Shown: positions 52,098 through 62,057 of the stretch, piece by piece | Layout: every line of letters starts with the position of its first letter | Numbering within the stretch: position 1 is the first letter of the stretch | From: JBDRDD01 sp043821115 | GTDB lineage: Bacteria; CAYTYR01; UBA6262; DAOVJB01 | Reading direction: 5' to 3' | NCBI GenBank assembly: GCA_043821115.1 | Contig: JBDRDD010000032.1 | Span: 1 to 64,000 of the forward strand | DNA length: 64,000 nucleotides | Position numbers and translations under genes: made by a program | The notes under the pieces: generated by a model | Database searches by the model: none | What the model saw: only the letters and a program-made list of their open reading frames with translations | What the model was told of the DNA's origin: nothing

Positions 52098-53750
52098 ATG
52101 ATAGAAATCCTGCTGGGGATTATTATTATATTCTCCGCGATAGCAAAAGCGAGTTTGGACTTATGGGCACTGAGTTTCGTGTATATAATAAGTCTTATCA
52201 TGCTGATCGATTTAGTGGTTAAGTTCAACAGAGGAACATACTCCTTCAATAGGACCTCCCTTGATATTCCAATTCTGATTTTTCTTTTTTTTGCTGTCAT
52301 TTCAGTGTTTTTTTCAGTTAATAAATATCTCTCAAATGCTGAGTTTTACAACATTATAATCTATATACTACTTTACTATGTTGTTATAACTTATGCCGTT
52401 ACGATAAAGAAGAGACTTCTTTTAATTAACTTTATAATTCTAGCGGGTTTTATAGTGTCATTGCCGGCTATATATCAGAATGCCGTGGGTATAAAAAATA
52501 TTTATTCTACACTGGTTAACCCTAATATTCTGGCTGGATACATGGTGCCCGCTATTATTCTCTCCATTAGTCTCATAATTGAGAGTATTAATGGTATATC
52601 CCGCGGAAAAAATAAATCGCGTCTCTTATGGGCCTCTATATGCGTGTTGCTTATGCTGACAACTCTTATGTTGACAAGGTCTGTAGGCGGGGTTTTGAGC
52701 TTATATGTAGGGTTGTTGACCATGCTACTGATATACTTAAAGTACAGAAGACCGGAGAAATGGGCTTCGAAATTATTGAATGCAGCAGCATTAGTTGTGG
52801 TCGTACTGGGATTTATTCTTATTTTATATAAATCAAGAGATCCTGAGGTATCAAACAGGTTTTTCTGGTGGCTTGGAGCTCTAAAAATTATAATAGAGAA
52901 ACCCTTTACAGGGGTCGGCATAGGATGCTTTGGGGATATTTACCTCAAATACAAAGCCGGAGGGCTTAATTCCCTATACGCTCATAATCACTTTTTACAG
53001 ATGGCTGCCGAGATAGGCATAATGGGTATGGGAGCATTTTTGTTAATAATTGTAGCAGCATTTAAGAGTTCTCTTAGATGGCTAAAAGAAGAGAGTATGT
53101 TTTTTGAAAAAATGGGATTGATTTCGGCAATGGTTGCGGTTCTGTCATTTAATTTAGTAGATTACAGTCTGTCTATTCCCGCTAACGCTTTTATTTTCTG
53201 GATAATTATGGGACTTATGGTAAGACCAGCACCTTTTTCTGTTAAGATAAACGGGAACCGTATGCGGCTCATGGCGAATTTTATTTTTGTTGTTTTCGTG
53301 TTGGTTGCGGGGGGCTTGGTAGCAAGGAATTTCCTGGCCAGCCAGAAACTCTCGCAAGGGCTGATATTATTGCGAGAGGGTGAGCAGGTCAAGTCAAAAA
53401 AGCTTTTACAAAGTTCGATGAGTCTTAATGAGAGCAATCCGGAAGTTTATATGGCCCTCTCAGATGTTTTTGTGTCTCAAGGCGAAATTGAAGCAGCAAT
53501 AGAGCAGTTGCGGAAGGGGACATCTCTGGTGCCTCATAATGCTTTTTTTCATTACCGTCTTGGTCTATTATATCAGAGGAAGGGGTTGCATCGTGAGGCT
53601 GTCTCAGAACTAAAAAAAGCCAGTTCCCTTCATTATAACAATATTTTATACCATGTTACTCTTTCCAATGCATATAAAAGGCTGGGGGATATTAACTCCT
53701 CACGCGCCCAAGACAGAATTGTAGAATCTCTTCAAAGGGTAAGTAAATGA
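52098..53750 (+). CDS. O-antigen ligase/polymerase-like membrane protein with TPR tail (copy 1)
   Basis: The 550-aa protein has about ten or eleven membrane helices (1-415) with the Wzy_C-type periplasmic segment GVGIGCFGDIYLKYKAGGLNSLYAHNHFLQMAAEIGIMGM. The histidine-bearing AHNHFLQ is typical of the WaaL/PglL/Wzy family. A soluble C-terminal region (about 430-550) carries TPR repeats (SNPEVYMALSDVFVSQGEIEAAIEQLRKG, FFHYRLGLLYQRKGLHREAVSELKKA). These enzymes transfer or polymerise lipid-linked glycans in the periplasm. The start is ATG 52098; it overlaps the second copy by ATGA. Confidence 0.82.
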   Translation: MIEILLGIIIIFSAIAKASLDLWALSFVYIISLIMLIDLVVKFNRGTYSFNRTSLDIPILIFLFFAVISVFFSVNKYLSNAEFYNIIIYILLYYVVITYAVTIKKRLLLINFIILAGFIVSLPAIYQNAVGIKNIYSTLVNPNILAGYMVPAIILSISLIIESINGISRGKNKSRLLWASICVLLMLTTLMLTRSVGGVLSLYVGLLTMLLIYLKYRRPEKWASKLLNAAALVVVVLGFILILYKSRDPEVSNRFFWWLGALKIIIEKPFTGVGIGCFGDIYLKYKAGGLNSLYAHNHFLQMAAEIGIMGMGAFLLIIVAAFKSSLRWLKEESMFFEKMGLISAMVAVLSFNLVDYSLSIPANAFIFWIIMGLMVRPAPFSVKINGNRMRLMANFIFVVFVLVAGGLVARNFLASQKLSQGLILLREGEQVKSKKLLQSSMSLNESNPEVYMALSDVFVSQGEIEAAIEQLRKGTSLVPHNAFFHYRLGLLYQRKGLHREAVSELKKASSLHYNNILYHVTLSNAYKRLGDINSSRAQDRIVESLQRVSK

Positions 53751-55894
53751 AAAGGCTGATAGCTCCTGCTGTAATGCTACTGCTTGTTCTTTCTGCTCTT
53801 TTTACGGGTGGGAAGAACATAGGCCCACCCACGTTTATCCAGATAGTGATTATTGTGATAGCTATTTTTTATCTTGTTAGTTTGAAAAAACGAAAAGACA
53901 CTATTGTAGTTCTTGCCGAAACTGCTGTGAGGAAGATGTTTTTACTTGATTATCTTATTTGTTCTTTTCTGGTCGTTTTGGCTTTTTCAGCGATACGATC
54001 TGTTTACCTGTATGCAAGCTTGAGGGAGATATTCAAGGGGGTAAGTTATATTATTCTCTATTATGTTGTCTATGATACTATCTCTTCAGACAAGATGAAG
54101 AATATGTTGATGCAGACTATAATAGCCACGGGTGTTCTCCTCTCTGTTATAATAATAGCCCAGTACATAAAAGGGGTGTCTGCAATTGCTACATTCCCTA
54201 ATGCGAATCTTGCGGCAGGATATATTGTTATAGGCATGTTGCTTGCACTGGTAAGCCTGGTAATTAAGGTGCGGCAAGCCGGGAATATTAAAGAAAGTTT
54301 TACCGGTATAGTAGTGTCATTGTCTGTTTGTGTTGTTCTGATCGGTGTTATGCTATGGGCGGTTCTTATTACCCGTTCTCGGGGAGCCATGCTTGGTTTT
54401 ACTGTGGCATTACTTATTCTGAGCTGGCTACTGTTTAGGAAAAAAGGCGTCTTGTCGGTTATTGCGGCCATATTGGCAATGCTTTTAATAATTCCTAAAA
54501 CTTACACTATTAGGTTGTTCAAGCTCATGTCATTGGATCCCTATGCTTTCAAGCGGCTTGCCATATGGAAGGGCGGATTAAAGGCTATGCTTGACAGGCC
54601 TCTGTTAGGATGGGGGCCTGGTGCTTCAGAAAGCATATTCTACAGGTACAATTTTCCGGTTGAGGGACCTATTTCCAGGTTCGGCAAGGTGGCTCAGTTT
54701 GCCCATAATGAATTCATCCAGCTGGGCTTGGAAGCCGGAGTTATAGCGCTGGTTCTGATCATTGCTATTATAACAGTAGTTGTCGTAAGAGGCTTTAGGG
54801 AAGCATCCTGCGCGATAAAGGAAACTGAATCTAGTCCTCAGGAAAAACTGGGAATACTAGGTCCCACTGTAGGGCTGTTTGCGATTATAACTCACAGTCT
54901 TGTTGATTTTACCCTGCATTTGCCTGCTATATCCATCTTGCTCGTCTTATTTGCGGCTATGATAATGAATAGGGAAAAAACTCAGCGGGTCTTTCGGGGC
55001 ACGCCCTGGATTGGCCCCAAAAACGCTATTGTAGGTATTATTTTTTTGCTTGGTTTTTGTGTGCTTGTCGGGATGCCTTATATTGCCCATCTCTACGGCA
55101 CTCACCAGGATTATGAAACTGCTGTGAAATTTAACCCTCTCTACAGCCCGTATCATGCTGCCCTGGGGGACATATATGCACATAAGTTTTCTGATGCCAG
55201 AGATGAAAAATGGAAAAATATAGCCGTTGGTGAATACGAGAAAGCAATAAGTGCCAATTCTGAAAATCCCTATCATTACCAGCAATCAGCCGATTTTTAT
55301 TATAATAAGCTAAGAGATATAAACAAATCTTTATCTCTTTATAAGGAAGCGATCAAGAGAGCTCCTTATGATGCTTCTCTATATTTCTATATGGCCTCTA
55401 TCTATTTTAACGAGAAGAAATTTGATAAAGCAATAGAAATTTACAGAGAAGCATTAAATTTGGAGCCGAATTATCTAAATGCCCATTATTATCTTGGCAG
55501 ATCCTACGAGGCCCTTGGTAAAGAAGAAAAGGCTCTAACCCAATATATAATTATTATCACAATATCAGAGATGGATCTGCTTGAGAAGGCTGGCTACACG
55601 CCCCTGGAATATGACAGGGAGCTACTATCTTTTGATGTTTCGCATGTTTATAACAGGCTTGGATTGCTGTCCGCCAGTCATAAACAGACCGACAATGCCA
55701 TTGATTACTACAAAAAAGCCCTTAAAATCAATCCCAGCTATGCCGAGGTCTACAGCAATCTGGCAGGGGCATACTATCAAAAGGGTCTTTACGCTCTTGC
55801 CGCAAATGAATGTAAAAAGGCACTCAAGATAGAGCCGAAAAACGAAATGTTTATGAAAAATCTTGAAAAAAGCATTGAAAAACTAGGAAAATGA
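53747..55894 (+). CDS. O-antigen ligase/polymerase-like membrane protein with long TPR tail (copy 2)
   Basis: The 715-aa protein has about eleven membrane helices (1-455), the Wzy_C segment (LLGWGPGASESIFYRYNF, FAHNEFIQLGLEAGVIALV) and a C-terminal TPR array. The repeats include YKEAIKRAPYDASLYFYMAS, EIYREALNLEPNYLNAHYYLG and YKKALKINPSYAEVYSNLAG. It is the second of two adjacent, overlapping ligase-TPR genes, so they may act as a pair or on two different glycans. Which acceptor (lipid, protein or S-layer) is unknown. Confidence 0.82.
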   Translation: MKRLIAPAVMLLLVLSALFTGGKNIGPPTFIQIVIIVIAIFYLVSLKKRKDTIVVLAETAVRKMFLLDYLICSFLVVLAFSAIRSVYLYASLREIFKGVSYIILYYVVYDTISSDKMKNMLMQTIIATGVLLSVIIIAQYIKGVSAIATFPNANLAAGYIVIGMLLALVSLVIKVRQAGNIKESFTGIVVSLSVCVVLIGVMLWAVLITRSRGAMLGFTVALLILSWLLFRKKGVLSVIAAILAMLLIIPKTYTIRLFKLMSLDPYAFKRLAIWKGGLKAMLDRPLLGWGPGASESIFYRYNFPVEGPISRFGKVAQFAHNEFIQLGLEAGVIALVLIIAIITVVVVRGFREASCAIKETESSPQEKLGILGPTVGLFAIITHSLVDFTLHLPAISILLVLFAAMIMNREKTQRVFRGTPWIGPKNAIVGIIFLLGFCVLVGMPYIAHLYGTHQDYETAVKFNPLYSPYHAALGDIYAHKFSDARDEKWKNIAVGEYEKAISANSENPYHYQQSADFYYNKLRDINKSLSLYKEAIKRAPYDASLYFYMASIYFNEKKFDKAIEIYREALNLEPNYLNAHYYLGRSYEALGKEEKALTQYIIIITISEMDLLEKAGYTPLEYDRELLSFDVSHVYNRLGLLSASHKQTDNAIDYYKKALKINPSYAEVYSNLAGAYYQKGLYALAANECKKALKIEPKNEMFMKNLEKSIEKLGK

Positions 55895-55922
55895 GAGCTT
55901 TTCTTAAAAGTATATTAAATTC

Positions 55923-55951
55923 TTTATTTATATAAAATTTCATGATATACT
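55923..55951 (+). promoter_or_regulatory. Candidate extended -10 promoter for the glycan cluster
   Basis: TTTATT (55923-55928), 17-bp spacer, TATACT (55946-55951) preceded by TGA. It is the first promoter-like signal upstream of the AT-rich surface-glycan genes. Confidence 0.5.
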
Positions 55952-55979
55952 ATAAGAATTAGAAGGAGAAAACACTTAC

Positions 55980-57131
55980 ATGAAGTTCAGGATATGTATG
56001 ATTATAGCCCGTTTCCACCCATATATAGGTGGGACGGAGTTGCAGGCTTTGAGGCTTTCTCAAGCGCTAATGGCCAAGGGGGCCAGTGTTTTCGTAGTCA
56101 CTCAAAGATTGAAAAAATTGAAGAAATTTGAAGAAATCAATGGATTAAAGATATACAGGCTCTTTACTTTTGGAAAGGGTATATTTGCGTCTTTTGTTTT
56201 TATGTTTTCATCATTTATATTCTTTCTTAAAAAAGCTAAAAAATATGATATTATTCATGCTCATTTGGCGTCCTCACATGCTATTACTGCAGTAATAGCG
56301 GCTAAGCTTTTTAATAAAAAAGTGGTCTTGAAACTAGGAGGAGCTGGACCAACAGGAGATATAGGGACCGGCACGGCATCCATTATTGGTAAATATAAAT
56401 TAAAATTTATCAGAAATAGAGTTAATGCTTTTATCGTTCCAAGTTCAGAAATCAAGGACGAGTTGATTGCTAACCATTTTCCAGAAAGCAAGATATATCA
56501 TATTGCTAACGGAGTGAACACAGATTTATTCAGTCCCGTCAATTTAGAAGAAAAACATATGTTACGCATGCAATTACGTTTGCCTGGTAAATATCTAGTG
56601 GTGTATGCGGGACGTATTGAACCGGGAAAGGGTGTGGGGATTCTACTTGAAAGCTGGGGATCTATTGTTCAACGATTTCCCGAGGCGCATTTATTAATAT
56701 TAGGAGAAGGCAGCCTAAAGGATGGTTTAATAAGAGAGCTTAGTAATAAAAGTTATAAGCAGCAGGTCTATTTTTTAGATAATGTCCAAGCTGTAAGTAA
56801 GTATTTACAAGCCTCTGATATATTTGTCCTTCCTTCTTTGGCTGAAGGGCTATCGAATGCTCTCCTGGAGGCAATGTCTTGTGGTTTAGCAATAATTACA
56901 ACTAAAATAGGTGGGATAGAAGATATTATAATAGACAATGAAAATGGGATTTTGTTTGCTCCAGATGATATTGATTCATTGTCTCAGAAGATTCTTTTCC
57001 TATTTGATAATCCGGAAAGAGCAGCTAATTTAGGTATAACAGCTCGTTTAACAGTAGAACGTAATTATTCGTTATCTGAAATAAGCCAGAGATATTTACA
57101 GCTTTATAATAGAATTTTATGTGAGAATTAG
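55980..57131 (+). CDS. GT4-family glycosyltransferase
   Basis: The 383-aa retaining glycosyltransferase has a Rossmann N domain (RFHPYIGGTELQALRLSQAL) and the GT-B C domain with VYAGRIEPGKGV, LILGEGSLKDGL, FVLPSLAEGLSNALLEAMSCGL and GGIEDII. It uses a nucleotide sugar as donor. The sequence is noticeably AT-richer than genes upstream of 55.9 kb, with many ATA, TTA and AAA codons. It is followed 25 bp later by a paralogous GT4 gene. Confidence 0.88.
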   Translation: MKFRICMIIARFHPYIGGTELQALRLSQALMAKGASVFVVTQRLKKLKKFEEINGLKIYRLFTFGKGIFASFVFMFSSFIFFLKKAKKYDIIHAHLASSHAITAVIAAKLFNKKVVLKLGGAGPTGDIGTGTASIIGKYKLKFIRNRVNAFIVPSSEIKDELIANHFPESKIYHIANGVNTDLFSPVNLEEKHMLRMQLRLPGKYLVVYAGRIEPGKGVGILLESWGSIVQRFPEAHLLILGEGSLKDGLIRELSNKSYKQQVYFLDNVQAVSKYLQASDIFVLPSLAEGLSNALLEAMSCGLAIITTKIGGIEDIIIDNENGILFAPDDIDSLSQKILFLFDNPERAANLGITARLTVERNYSLSEISQRYLQLYNRILCEN

Positions 57132-57156
57132 ATTAAAAGGAAAGGACTAAATTTTT

Positions 57157-58305
57157 GTGAACTTGAATGTATGTATGGTAATTTCTTATTTTTATCCTTT
57201 TGTAGGAGGAGCAGAAGGACAGGCTCTGAAATTAGCCCAGGAATTGAAGAAAAAAGGAATAGATATCTTTATTGTCACTCGCAGGGTTCGCGGATTAAGC
57301 AAGTTTGAATCTTTCAAAGGGATTGATCTATATCGGCTTTGGGGTTTAGGTAAAGATAATCGTATTTCTTCCTTGTTTTTCTCTATAAATTTACTATTTT
57401 TTTTAATTAAAAAACGTAGTCAATATCAAATAATACATTGTCATCTTCTTTCTACTTTGACGGTTATTTGTATATTAATAGGAAAGTTATTGAATAAGAA
57501 GGTGATTGCAAAATTAGGAGGTAGTGGTAGATACGGTGACCTTTGGGCGATAAAGAACAAAGCTCTTTTAGGTAGAGCAAAATTATGGGTTTTAATTAAC
57601 TATATTGATTTATTTATATGCCCAAGTAGAGAGATTAGACAAGAACTATTAAATACCGGAACATCCCAAGATAAAGTTATGATGATTCCTAATGGTGTAA
57701 GTATTAATAATTTTTTTCCTTTGGATTTATTTCTGAAACAAGAATTAAAACAAAAAATGGGGATGAAAGGTCAACTCATTATTTTCTCAGGGAGATTATC
57801 TCCAGAAAAAGATTTAGAGACATTATTATCTGTATTTAAAGAAATTGTAAAAGATTATGAAATAGCACTCCTTATATTGGGAGCAGGTCCGTTAGAAAGT
57901 AAATATCAAGATTGGGTAGGCCAGAATCAACTTAAGGAAAAGGTTTATTTTTTAGGTAATATAGAGAAAGTCACTCCTTATTTGCAAATTAGCGATATTT
58001 TTGTTTTGCCCTCTTTGTCTGAAGGATTATCCAATTCTCTTTTAGAAGCGATGGCTTGTGGTATTCCGGCAGTTGTGACTGATATAGGTGGAAATAGAGA
58101 TATGATTCATGATGGTATCAATGGATTTTTATTTGTTCCCCAGAATAAGGCTAGACTTAAAGAGAAATTAGTATTTTTATTGGAGAATCCGACAGAGAAA
58201 GAAAGATTAAGAAAAGAGGCAAGAAAAACCATTGAAGAAAGATATACCTTAGAATTAGTAGCTAAGAGATATATAGATTGCTATAAGGCACTTTTAGGTG
58301 GTTAG
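57157..58305 (+). CDS. GT4-family glycosyltransferase
   Basis: The 382-aa protein is a paralogue of the gene before it. It has ISYFYPFVGGAEGQALKLAQEL, FSGRLSPEKDLETLLSVFKE, LLILGAGPLESKYQD, FVLPSLSEGLSNSLLEAMACGIPAV and GGNRDMI. The start is GTG 57157. Donor and acceptor are unknown; the tandem arrangement suggests successive additions to one oligosaccharide. Confidence 0.88.
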   Translation: MNLNVCMVISYFYPFVGGAEGQALKLAQELKKKGIDIFIVTRRVRGLSKFESFKGIDLYRLWGLGKDNRISSLFFSINLLFFLIKKRSQYQIIHCHLLSTLTVICILIGKLLNKKVIAKLGGSGRYGDLWAIKNKALLGRAKLWVLINYIDLFICPSREIRQELLNTGTSQDKVMMIPNGVSINNFFPLDLFLKQELKQKMGMKGQLIIFSGRLSPEKDLETLLSVFKEIVKDYEIALLILGAGPLESKYQDWVGQNQLKEKVYFLGNIEKVTPYLQISDIFVLPSLSEGLSNSLLEAMACGIPAVVTDIGGNRDMIHDGINGFLFVPQNKARLKEKLVFLLENPTEKERLRKEARKTIEERYTLELVAKRYIDCYKALLGG

Positions 58306-58331
58306 TAGAAATAAAAATTAGGGGAAATTCT

Positions 58332-59885
58332 TTGAGCACAAATTTAAAAATTGCTAAAGCCTCTTTAATTCTAATAACAGCAAGTATTTTAGGCCATTTA
58401 TTAAGTCTGGGAAAAGAAATAATCGTTGCTGCAAAGTTTGGGATTACCAGAGGAATGGATGCTTTTTATGCAGCTATTAGTGTGCCTAATCTAATTAATA
58501 GTGTTCTTCTGTCTGCTTTAGGGGCAGTTTTTATCCCAGTTTTTATTAGATATAAACTTAAAGACAAAGAGGAAGCTAATCGAGTTGCTTCTGTTGTTAT
58601 GAATTATTTCTTTATCTTTTTTATTTCTGGAGCAGTAATTATTTTTATTCTTGCTCCCTGGATTATTAAATATGGATTTCACGGATTTGACTTGGAAACG
58701 AGTACTTTAGCTATTAATATATTACGTATTGCATCCTTTACACTTATCTTTTCTGGTTTAATCGGGATAATGACTGGTATCCTCAATGCTCACCATCATT
58801 TTACCTGGCCAGCGTTTTCTCAGATGTTTGTTACTCTAAGCACCATATTTTTTATTCTTCTTTTTATGAGACAATGGGGAATTTTTGTTCTCGTTTGGGG
58901 GTTACTTTTCGGTTTAATTATTCAATTTTTCTTTTTAATTCCAATTACTAAACAGAAAGAATATCACTATTATCCTGATTTCAACTGGAAACATCCAGCA
59001 GTAAAGGAAATGCTGAAGTTAGGTGGTGTCTACTTTGTGGCAATCGTGATGGCAGAGTGTAATCTCGTTGTGGATAAGGTGATGGCTTCTTACTTGGCGC
59101 CTGGTAGCATTGCTGCCTTAGGCTATGCTGGAAAGTTGGTTAATGTTCCATTAATAATTTTTTCCTCATCTATAGCCACAGCAGTTTTTCCATTTTTTTC
59201 TCAACAGGTTGCTGAAGGCAAAGTTGAAGAAATGAAAGATTCACTGAGTAAAAGTATAAGAATGTCTGGGTTTATTTTTATTCCTTTAACTGTAATGTTA
59301 ATTATTCTTGCCAAACCGATAATCCAACTCTTATTTCAAAGGGGAGCGTTTACTTCCAAAGCTACAGATTTAACGTCATTAATTTTTATATGTTATTCTT
59401 TTCAATTTTTCTTTTATACAGTGGGAATAATTATGTCAAAAGTATTTCTCGCGCTTCAAGATATTAAAACGTTATTTAAGATAACAGTTATCGCGGTTAT
59501 AATGAATATAATTCTGAACTTAGTTTTTATAAAAATTATATCACCTCCAGCTGCTGGAATTGCTCTTTCAACCTCGTGTATATATTTTATAGCTATGTTT
59601 ATGTACTATATTATCTTAAAAAGGAAAATAGCTGATTTATGTGAGAGATATATACTAACTGGATTTGTTAAAATAGGAATAAGCTGTGTTTTTATGGGTT
59701 CAGTTGTTTTTTTAATGCTTAAAATTTATGGTAAGCTAGATACGTGTACTTTATTTATTTATCAGGTAGTACGCCTGGGAATTATCGGCTTATTGGGGGT
59801 GATTGTTTTTATTGGGTGTGCTGCCTTTTTTAGAATTGAAGAGTTAAATAAATTGAAGGAAATTATTTATGATAGGATTAAATAA
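58332..59885 (+). CDS. MurJ/MviN-family lipid flippase
   Basis: The 517-aa polytopic protein begins SLILITASILGHLLSLGKEIIVAAKFGITRGMDAFYAAISVPNLINSVLLSALGAVFIPVF, of which the MurJ-type segment GMDAFYAAISVPNLIN is diagnostic. Fourteen hydrophobic helices fit the MOP superfamily. MurJ flips lipid II; relatives in polysaccharide clusters flip other polyprenyl-linked glycans. Placement among glycosyltransferases favours a surface-glycan flippase, but a housekeeping MurJ cannot be excluded. It starts with TTG 58332 after GGGGAA. It overlaps the next gene by 17 bp. Confidence 0.85.
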   Translation: MSTNLKIAKASLILITASILGHLLSLGKEIIVAAKFGITRGMDAFYAAISVPNLINSVLLSALGAVFIPVFIRYKLKDKEEANRVASVVMNYFFIFFISGAVIIFILAPWIIKYGFHGFDLETSTLAINILRIASFTLIFSGLIGIMTGILNAHHHFTWPAFSQMFVTLSTIFFILLFMRQWGIFVLVWGLLFGLIIQFFFLIPITKQKEYHYYPDFNWKHPAVKEMLKLGGVYFVAIVMAECNLVVDKVMASYLAPGSIAALGYAGKLVNVPLIIFSSSIATAVFPFFSQQVAEGKVEEMKDSLSKSIRMSGFIFIPLTVMLIILAKPIIQLLFQRGAFTSKATDLTSLIFICYSFQFFFYTVGIIMSKVFLALQDIKTLFKITVIAVIMNIILNLVFIKIISPPAAGIALSTSCIYFIAMFMYYIILKRKIADLCERYILTGFVKIGISCVFMGSVVFLMLKIYGKLDTCTLFIYQVVRLGIIGLLGVIVFIGCAAFFRIEELNKLKEIIYDRIK

Positions 59886-61116
59886 AATTAAATTTTTTAA
59901 GATATGTTCGATATTATTGGCCCTAATGGTAGTTTTTATTATAGGTGAGAGCATATTAAGAATAAGCATACTGTATAAAAGCTCAATCTTAAAGGGAACA
60001 AAGGATGTTTTTAATTTATATCAACATGATGAATTTTTAGGTTGGAAAGGAAAACCTAAAGTAAAAGAGTGGATGAATAATGGAATCCAGAATTACTTTG
60101 TTCAGCACAACTCGGAAGGTTTTAGAGATAGAAATTACCAGATGACAAAGAAAATTCCACGAATTGTTATTTTAGGGGATTCTTTCACTTGGGGTTTTGG
60201 AGTTGAAGCACATCAAAGATTTAGTAATATTTTGGAGCGAGATTACTTTAATAACCGTGTTGAAGTAATAAATCTTGGGATTTGTGGATATGGTACAGAT
60301 CAGGAATATCTTATGTTGAAAAATTATGGATTTAGCTATAATCCGGATTTGGTAATTTTGATGTTTCAGATTAGTAGTGATTTAATAGAAAATATGTCGT
60401 CTGTTCAATATAAGCAGAACAAGCCGTATTATATTTTTAAAAATGGCAACTTAACCTTAAAAAAGAATTCCCTTTCTAAACAGACTAATAACTCTTGTCA
60501 GGATATTACTGAAAGTTCTGCAAAGAATATTGTAGGATCAATAAAGAGTGTTTTGAGAGGAATGAAATTATATCTTTTAGTTGTTACGAAAATTAGACAA
60601 AACTGTCTTTGGCTCTCAGATGTGCTTATTAAAATAGGTGTAATGGAACCTTACCCAATTCTTAAACCAGACAATGGATTATATATTTTCAACCAATATT
60701 ATTCAACTGAATGGGAAGAGGGATGGAATGTTACAAAGGCTTTAATTAAGAAAATCAAATATGATGCATCCTTAAAAAAGATTAAATTTGTACTCGTTTT
60801 AATACCAGATAATTTACAGGTAGATGGGAGTGAGTTTAATGATTTTATTAAGACATATCGTAGTGAAAAAAGTCTAATTGATATAGATAAACCAAATACT
60901 ATACTATCTCGTTTTGCCAAAAGAAATAATATTTATGTTCTTGATCTACTTCCTGCTTTTAGATATGTAGCAAATGAAGGAGAAAAAACATATTTTCGTA
61001 TTTATGATCGTCATTGGAATAATAATGGGCATGCTTTAGCAGCAAAATTTATCTATGATTATATTGTTGAGAAAGACGACATTTTTAACTCTATAAATAA
61101 AACGAGGGATGAATAA
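59869..61116 (+). CDS. SGNH/GDSL-like membrane-anchored hydrolase
   Basis: The 415-aa protein has an N-terminal membrane helix (about 9-28), then the GDS block VILGDSFTWGFGVE near 105, an NLGICGYGTDQEYLML segment and the C-terminal catalytic DRHWNNNGHALAAKF. These fit the SGNH hydrolase fold, which includes carbohydrate O-acetyl esterases and acetyltransferases. A role in acetylation state of the surface glycan is plausible. Substrate is unknown. Confidence 0.8.
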   Translation: MIGLNKIKFFKICSILLALMVVFIIGESILRISILYKSSILKGTKDVFNLYQHDEFLGWKGKPKVKEWMNNGIQNYFVQHNSEGFRDRNYQMTKKIPRIVILGDSFTWGFGVEAHQRFSNILERDYFNNRVEVINLGICGYGTDQEYLMLKNYGFSYNPDLVILMFQISSDLIENMSSVQYKQNKPYYIFKNGNLTLKKNSLSKQTNNSCQDITESSAKNIVGSIKSVLRGMKLYLLVVTKIRQNCLWLSDVLIKIGVMEPYPILKPDNGLYIFNQYYSTEWEEGWNVTKALIKKIKYDASLKKIKFVLVLIPDNLQVDGSEFNDFIKTYRSEKSLIDIDKPNTILSRFAKRNNIYVLDLLPAFRYVANEGEKTYFRIYDRHWNNNGHALAAKFIYDYIVEKDDIFNSINKTRDE

Positions 61117-61118
61117 AA

Positions 61119-62057
61119 ATGAAAGAAAAATTGTTAAATTATTTGTGTTGTCCAAAATGTGAATCGGATCTCAAACTGAAAATTAAAGAAATAGAAAATG
61201 GAGAAATAAAAACAGGAGAGTTTGTTTGTTCGAAATGTTCTAATAATTATAAAATCTTCAATTATGTTCCTCGTTTTGTCGAGACAGATAAGTATACAGG
61301 TAGTTATAGTTTAGAATGGAATTTACATAGGAGGACACAACTTGATTCTGATTCAGGGACTACAGAGTCGCAAGGTACATTTATTACTAAAACGGGTTTT
61401 AATCTTAAAGATTTGAAAGGCAAAGTTGTTTTTGAAGCAGGCTGTGGCTCAGGTAGATTTTTGGAGATTGCTTCCAATAATGGTGCAGAAGTAATCGGTG
61501 TGGATCTTTCTTACGCTGTTGATGCGGCACAAAAAAACTTTGGACTATTAAAAAATGTGCATATTGTTCAGGCAGATATATTTAATTTGCCTTTTAAAAG
61601 AGAGACTTGTGATTATGTCTACTCTATAGGGGTTTTGATGGCGACACCAGATACAAAACAGGCATTTATGAAACTTCCGCCACTGCTGAAAAAGGGAGGG
61701 CAAATAGCGATTTGGGTTTATTCCAAGTGTCACCACGAACATCTTCCTGATTTTCATTATAGAAAGATCACGACAAAACTTCCCAAGAAGCTTTTATATT
61801 TATTAAGCTACTTAGCTGTACCATTTTACTACTTAAAAAAAATTCCTGTTCTAAGGAGTTTTGTGTCGATATATATGCGTACATCTAATCATCCTAACTG
61901 GAGATGGAGAGTGTTAGAGACTTTTGACTGGTATTCTTCAGAGTATATATTTACTCATACTTGTTATGAGGTTATAAAGTGGTTTAAAGAGGCAGGGTTA
62001 AAGGAAATAGAACTTCTGGAATTTCCGGTTGCAGTCAGGGGTAAGAAAAATGACTAA
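61119..62057 (+). CDS. SAM-dependent methyltransferase with zinc-ribbon N terminus (copy 1)
   Basis: The 312-aa protein has an N-terminal Trm112-like zinc ribbon (CCPKCESD and CSKCSNNY) and a class I methyltransferase domain (VFEAGCGSGRFLEIA, VIGVDLSYAVDAA, QADIFNLPF). The motif GVLHHTPD in its paralogue at 62720 reads GVLMATPD here, so the two histidines are lost. The C-terminal region is shared by the two copies (SNHPNWRWRVLETFDWYSSEY). The target may be a sugar or lipid-linked glycan; this is inference. The sequence is AT-rich. Confidence 0.8.
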   Translation: MKEKLLNYLCCPKCESDLKLKIKEIENGEIKTGEFVCSKCSNNYKIFNYVPRFVETDKYTGSYSLEWNLHRRTQLDSDSGTTESQGTFITKTGFNLKDLKGKVVFEAGCGSGRFLEIASNNGAEVIGVDLSYAVDAAQKNFGLLKNVHIVQADIFNLPFKRETCDYVYSIGVLMATPDTKQAFMKLPPLLKKGGQIAIWVYSKCHHEHLPDFHYRKITTKLPKKLLYLLSYLAVPFYYLKKIPVLRSFVSIYMRTSNHPNWRWRVLETFDWYSSEYIFTHTCYEVIKWFKEAGLKEIELLEFPVAVRGKKND

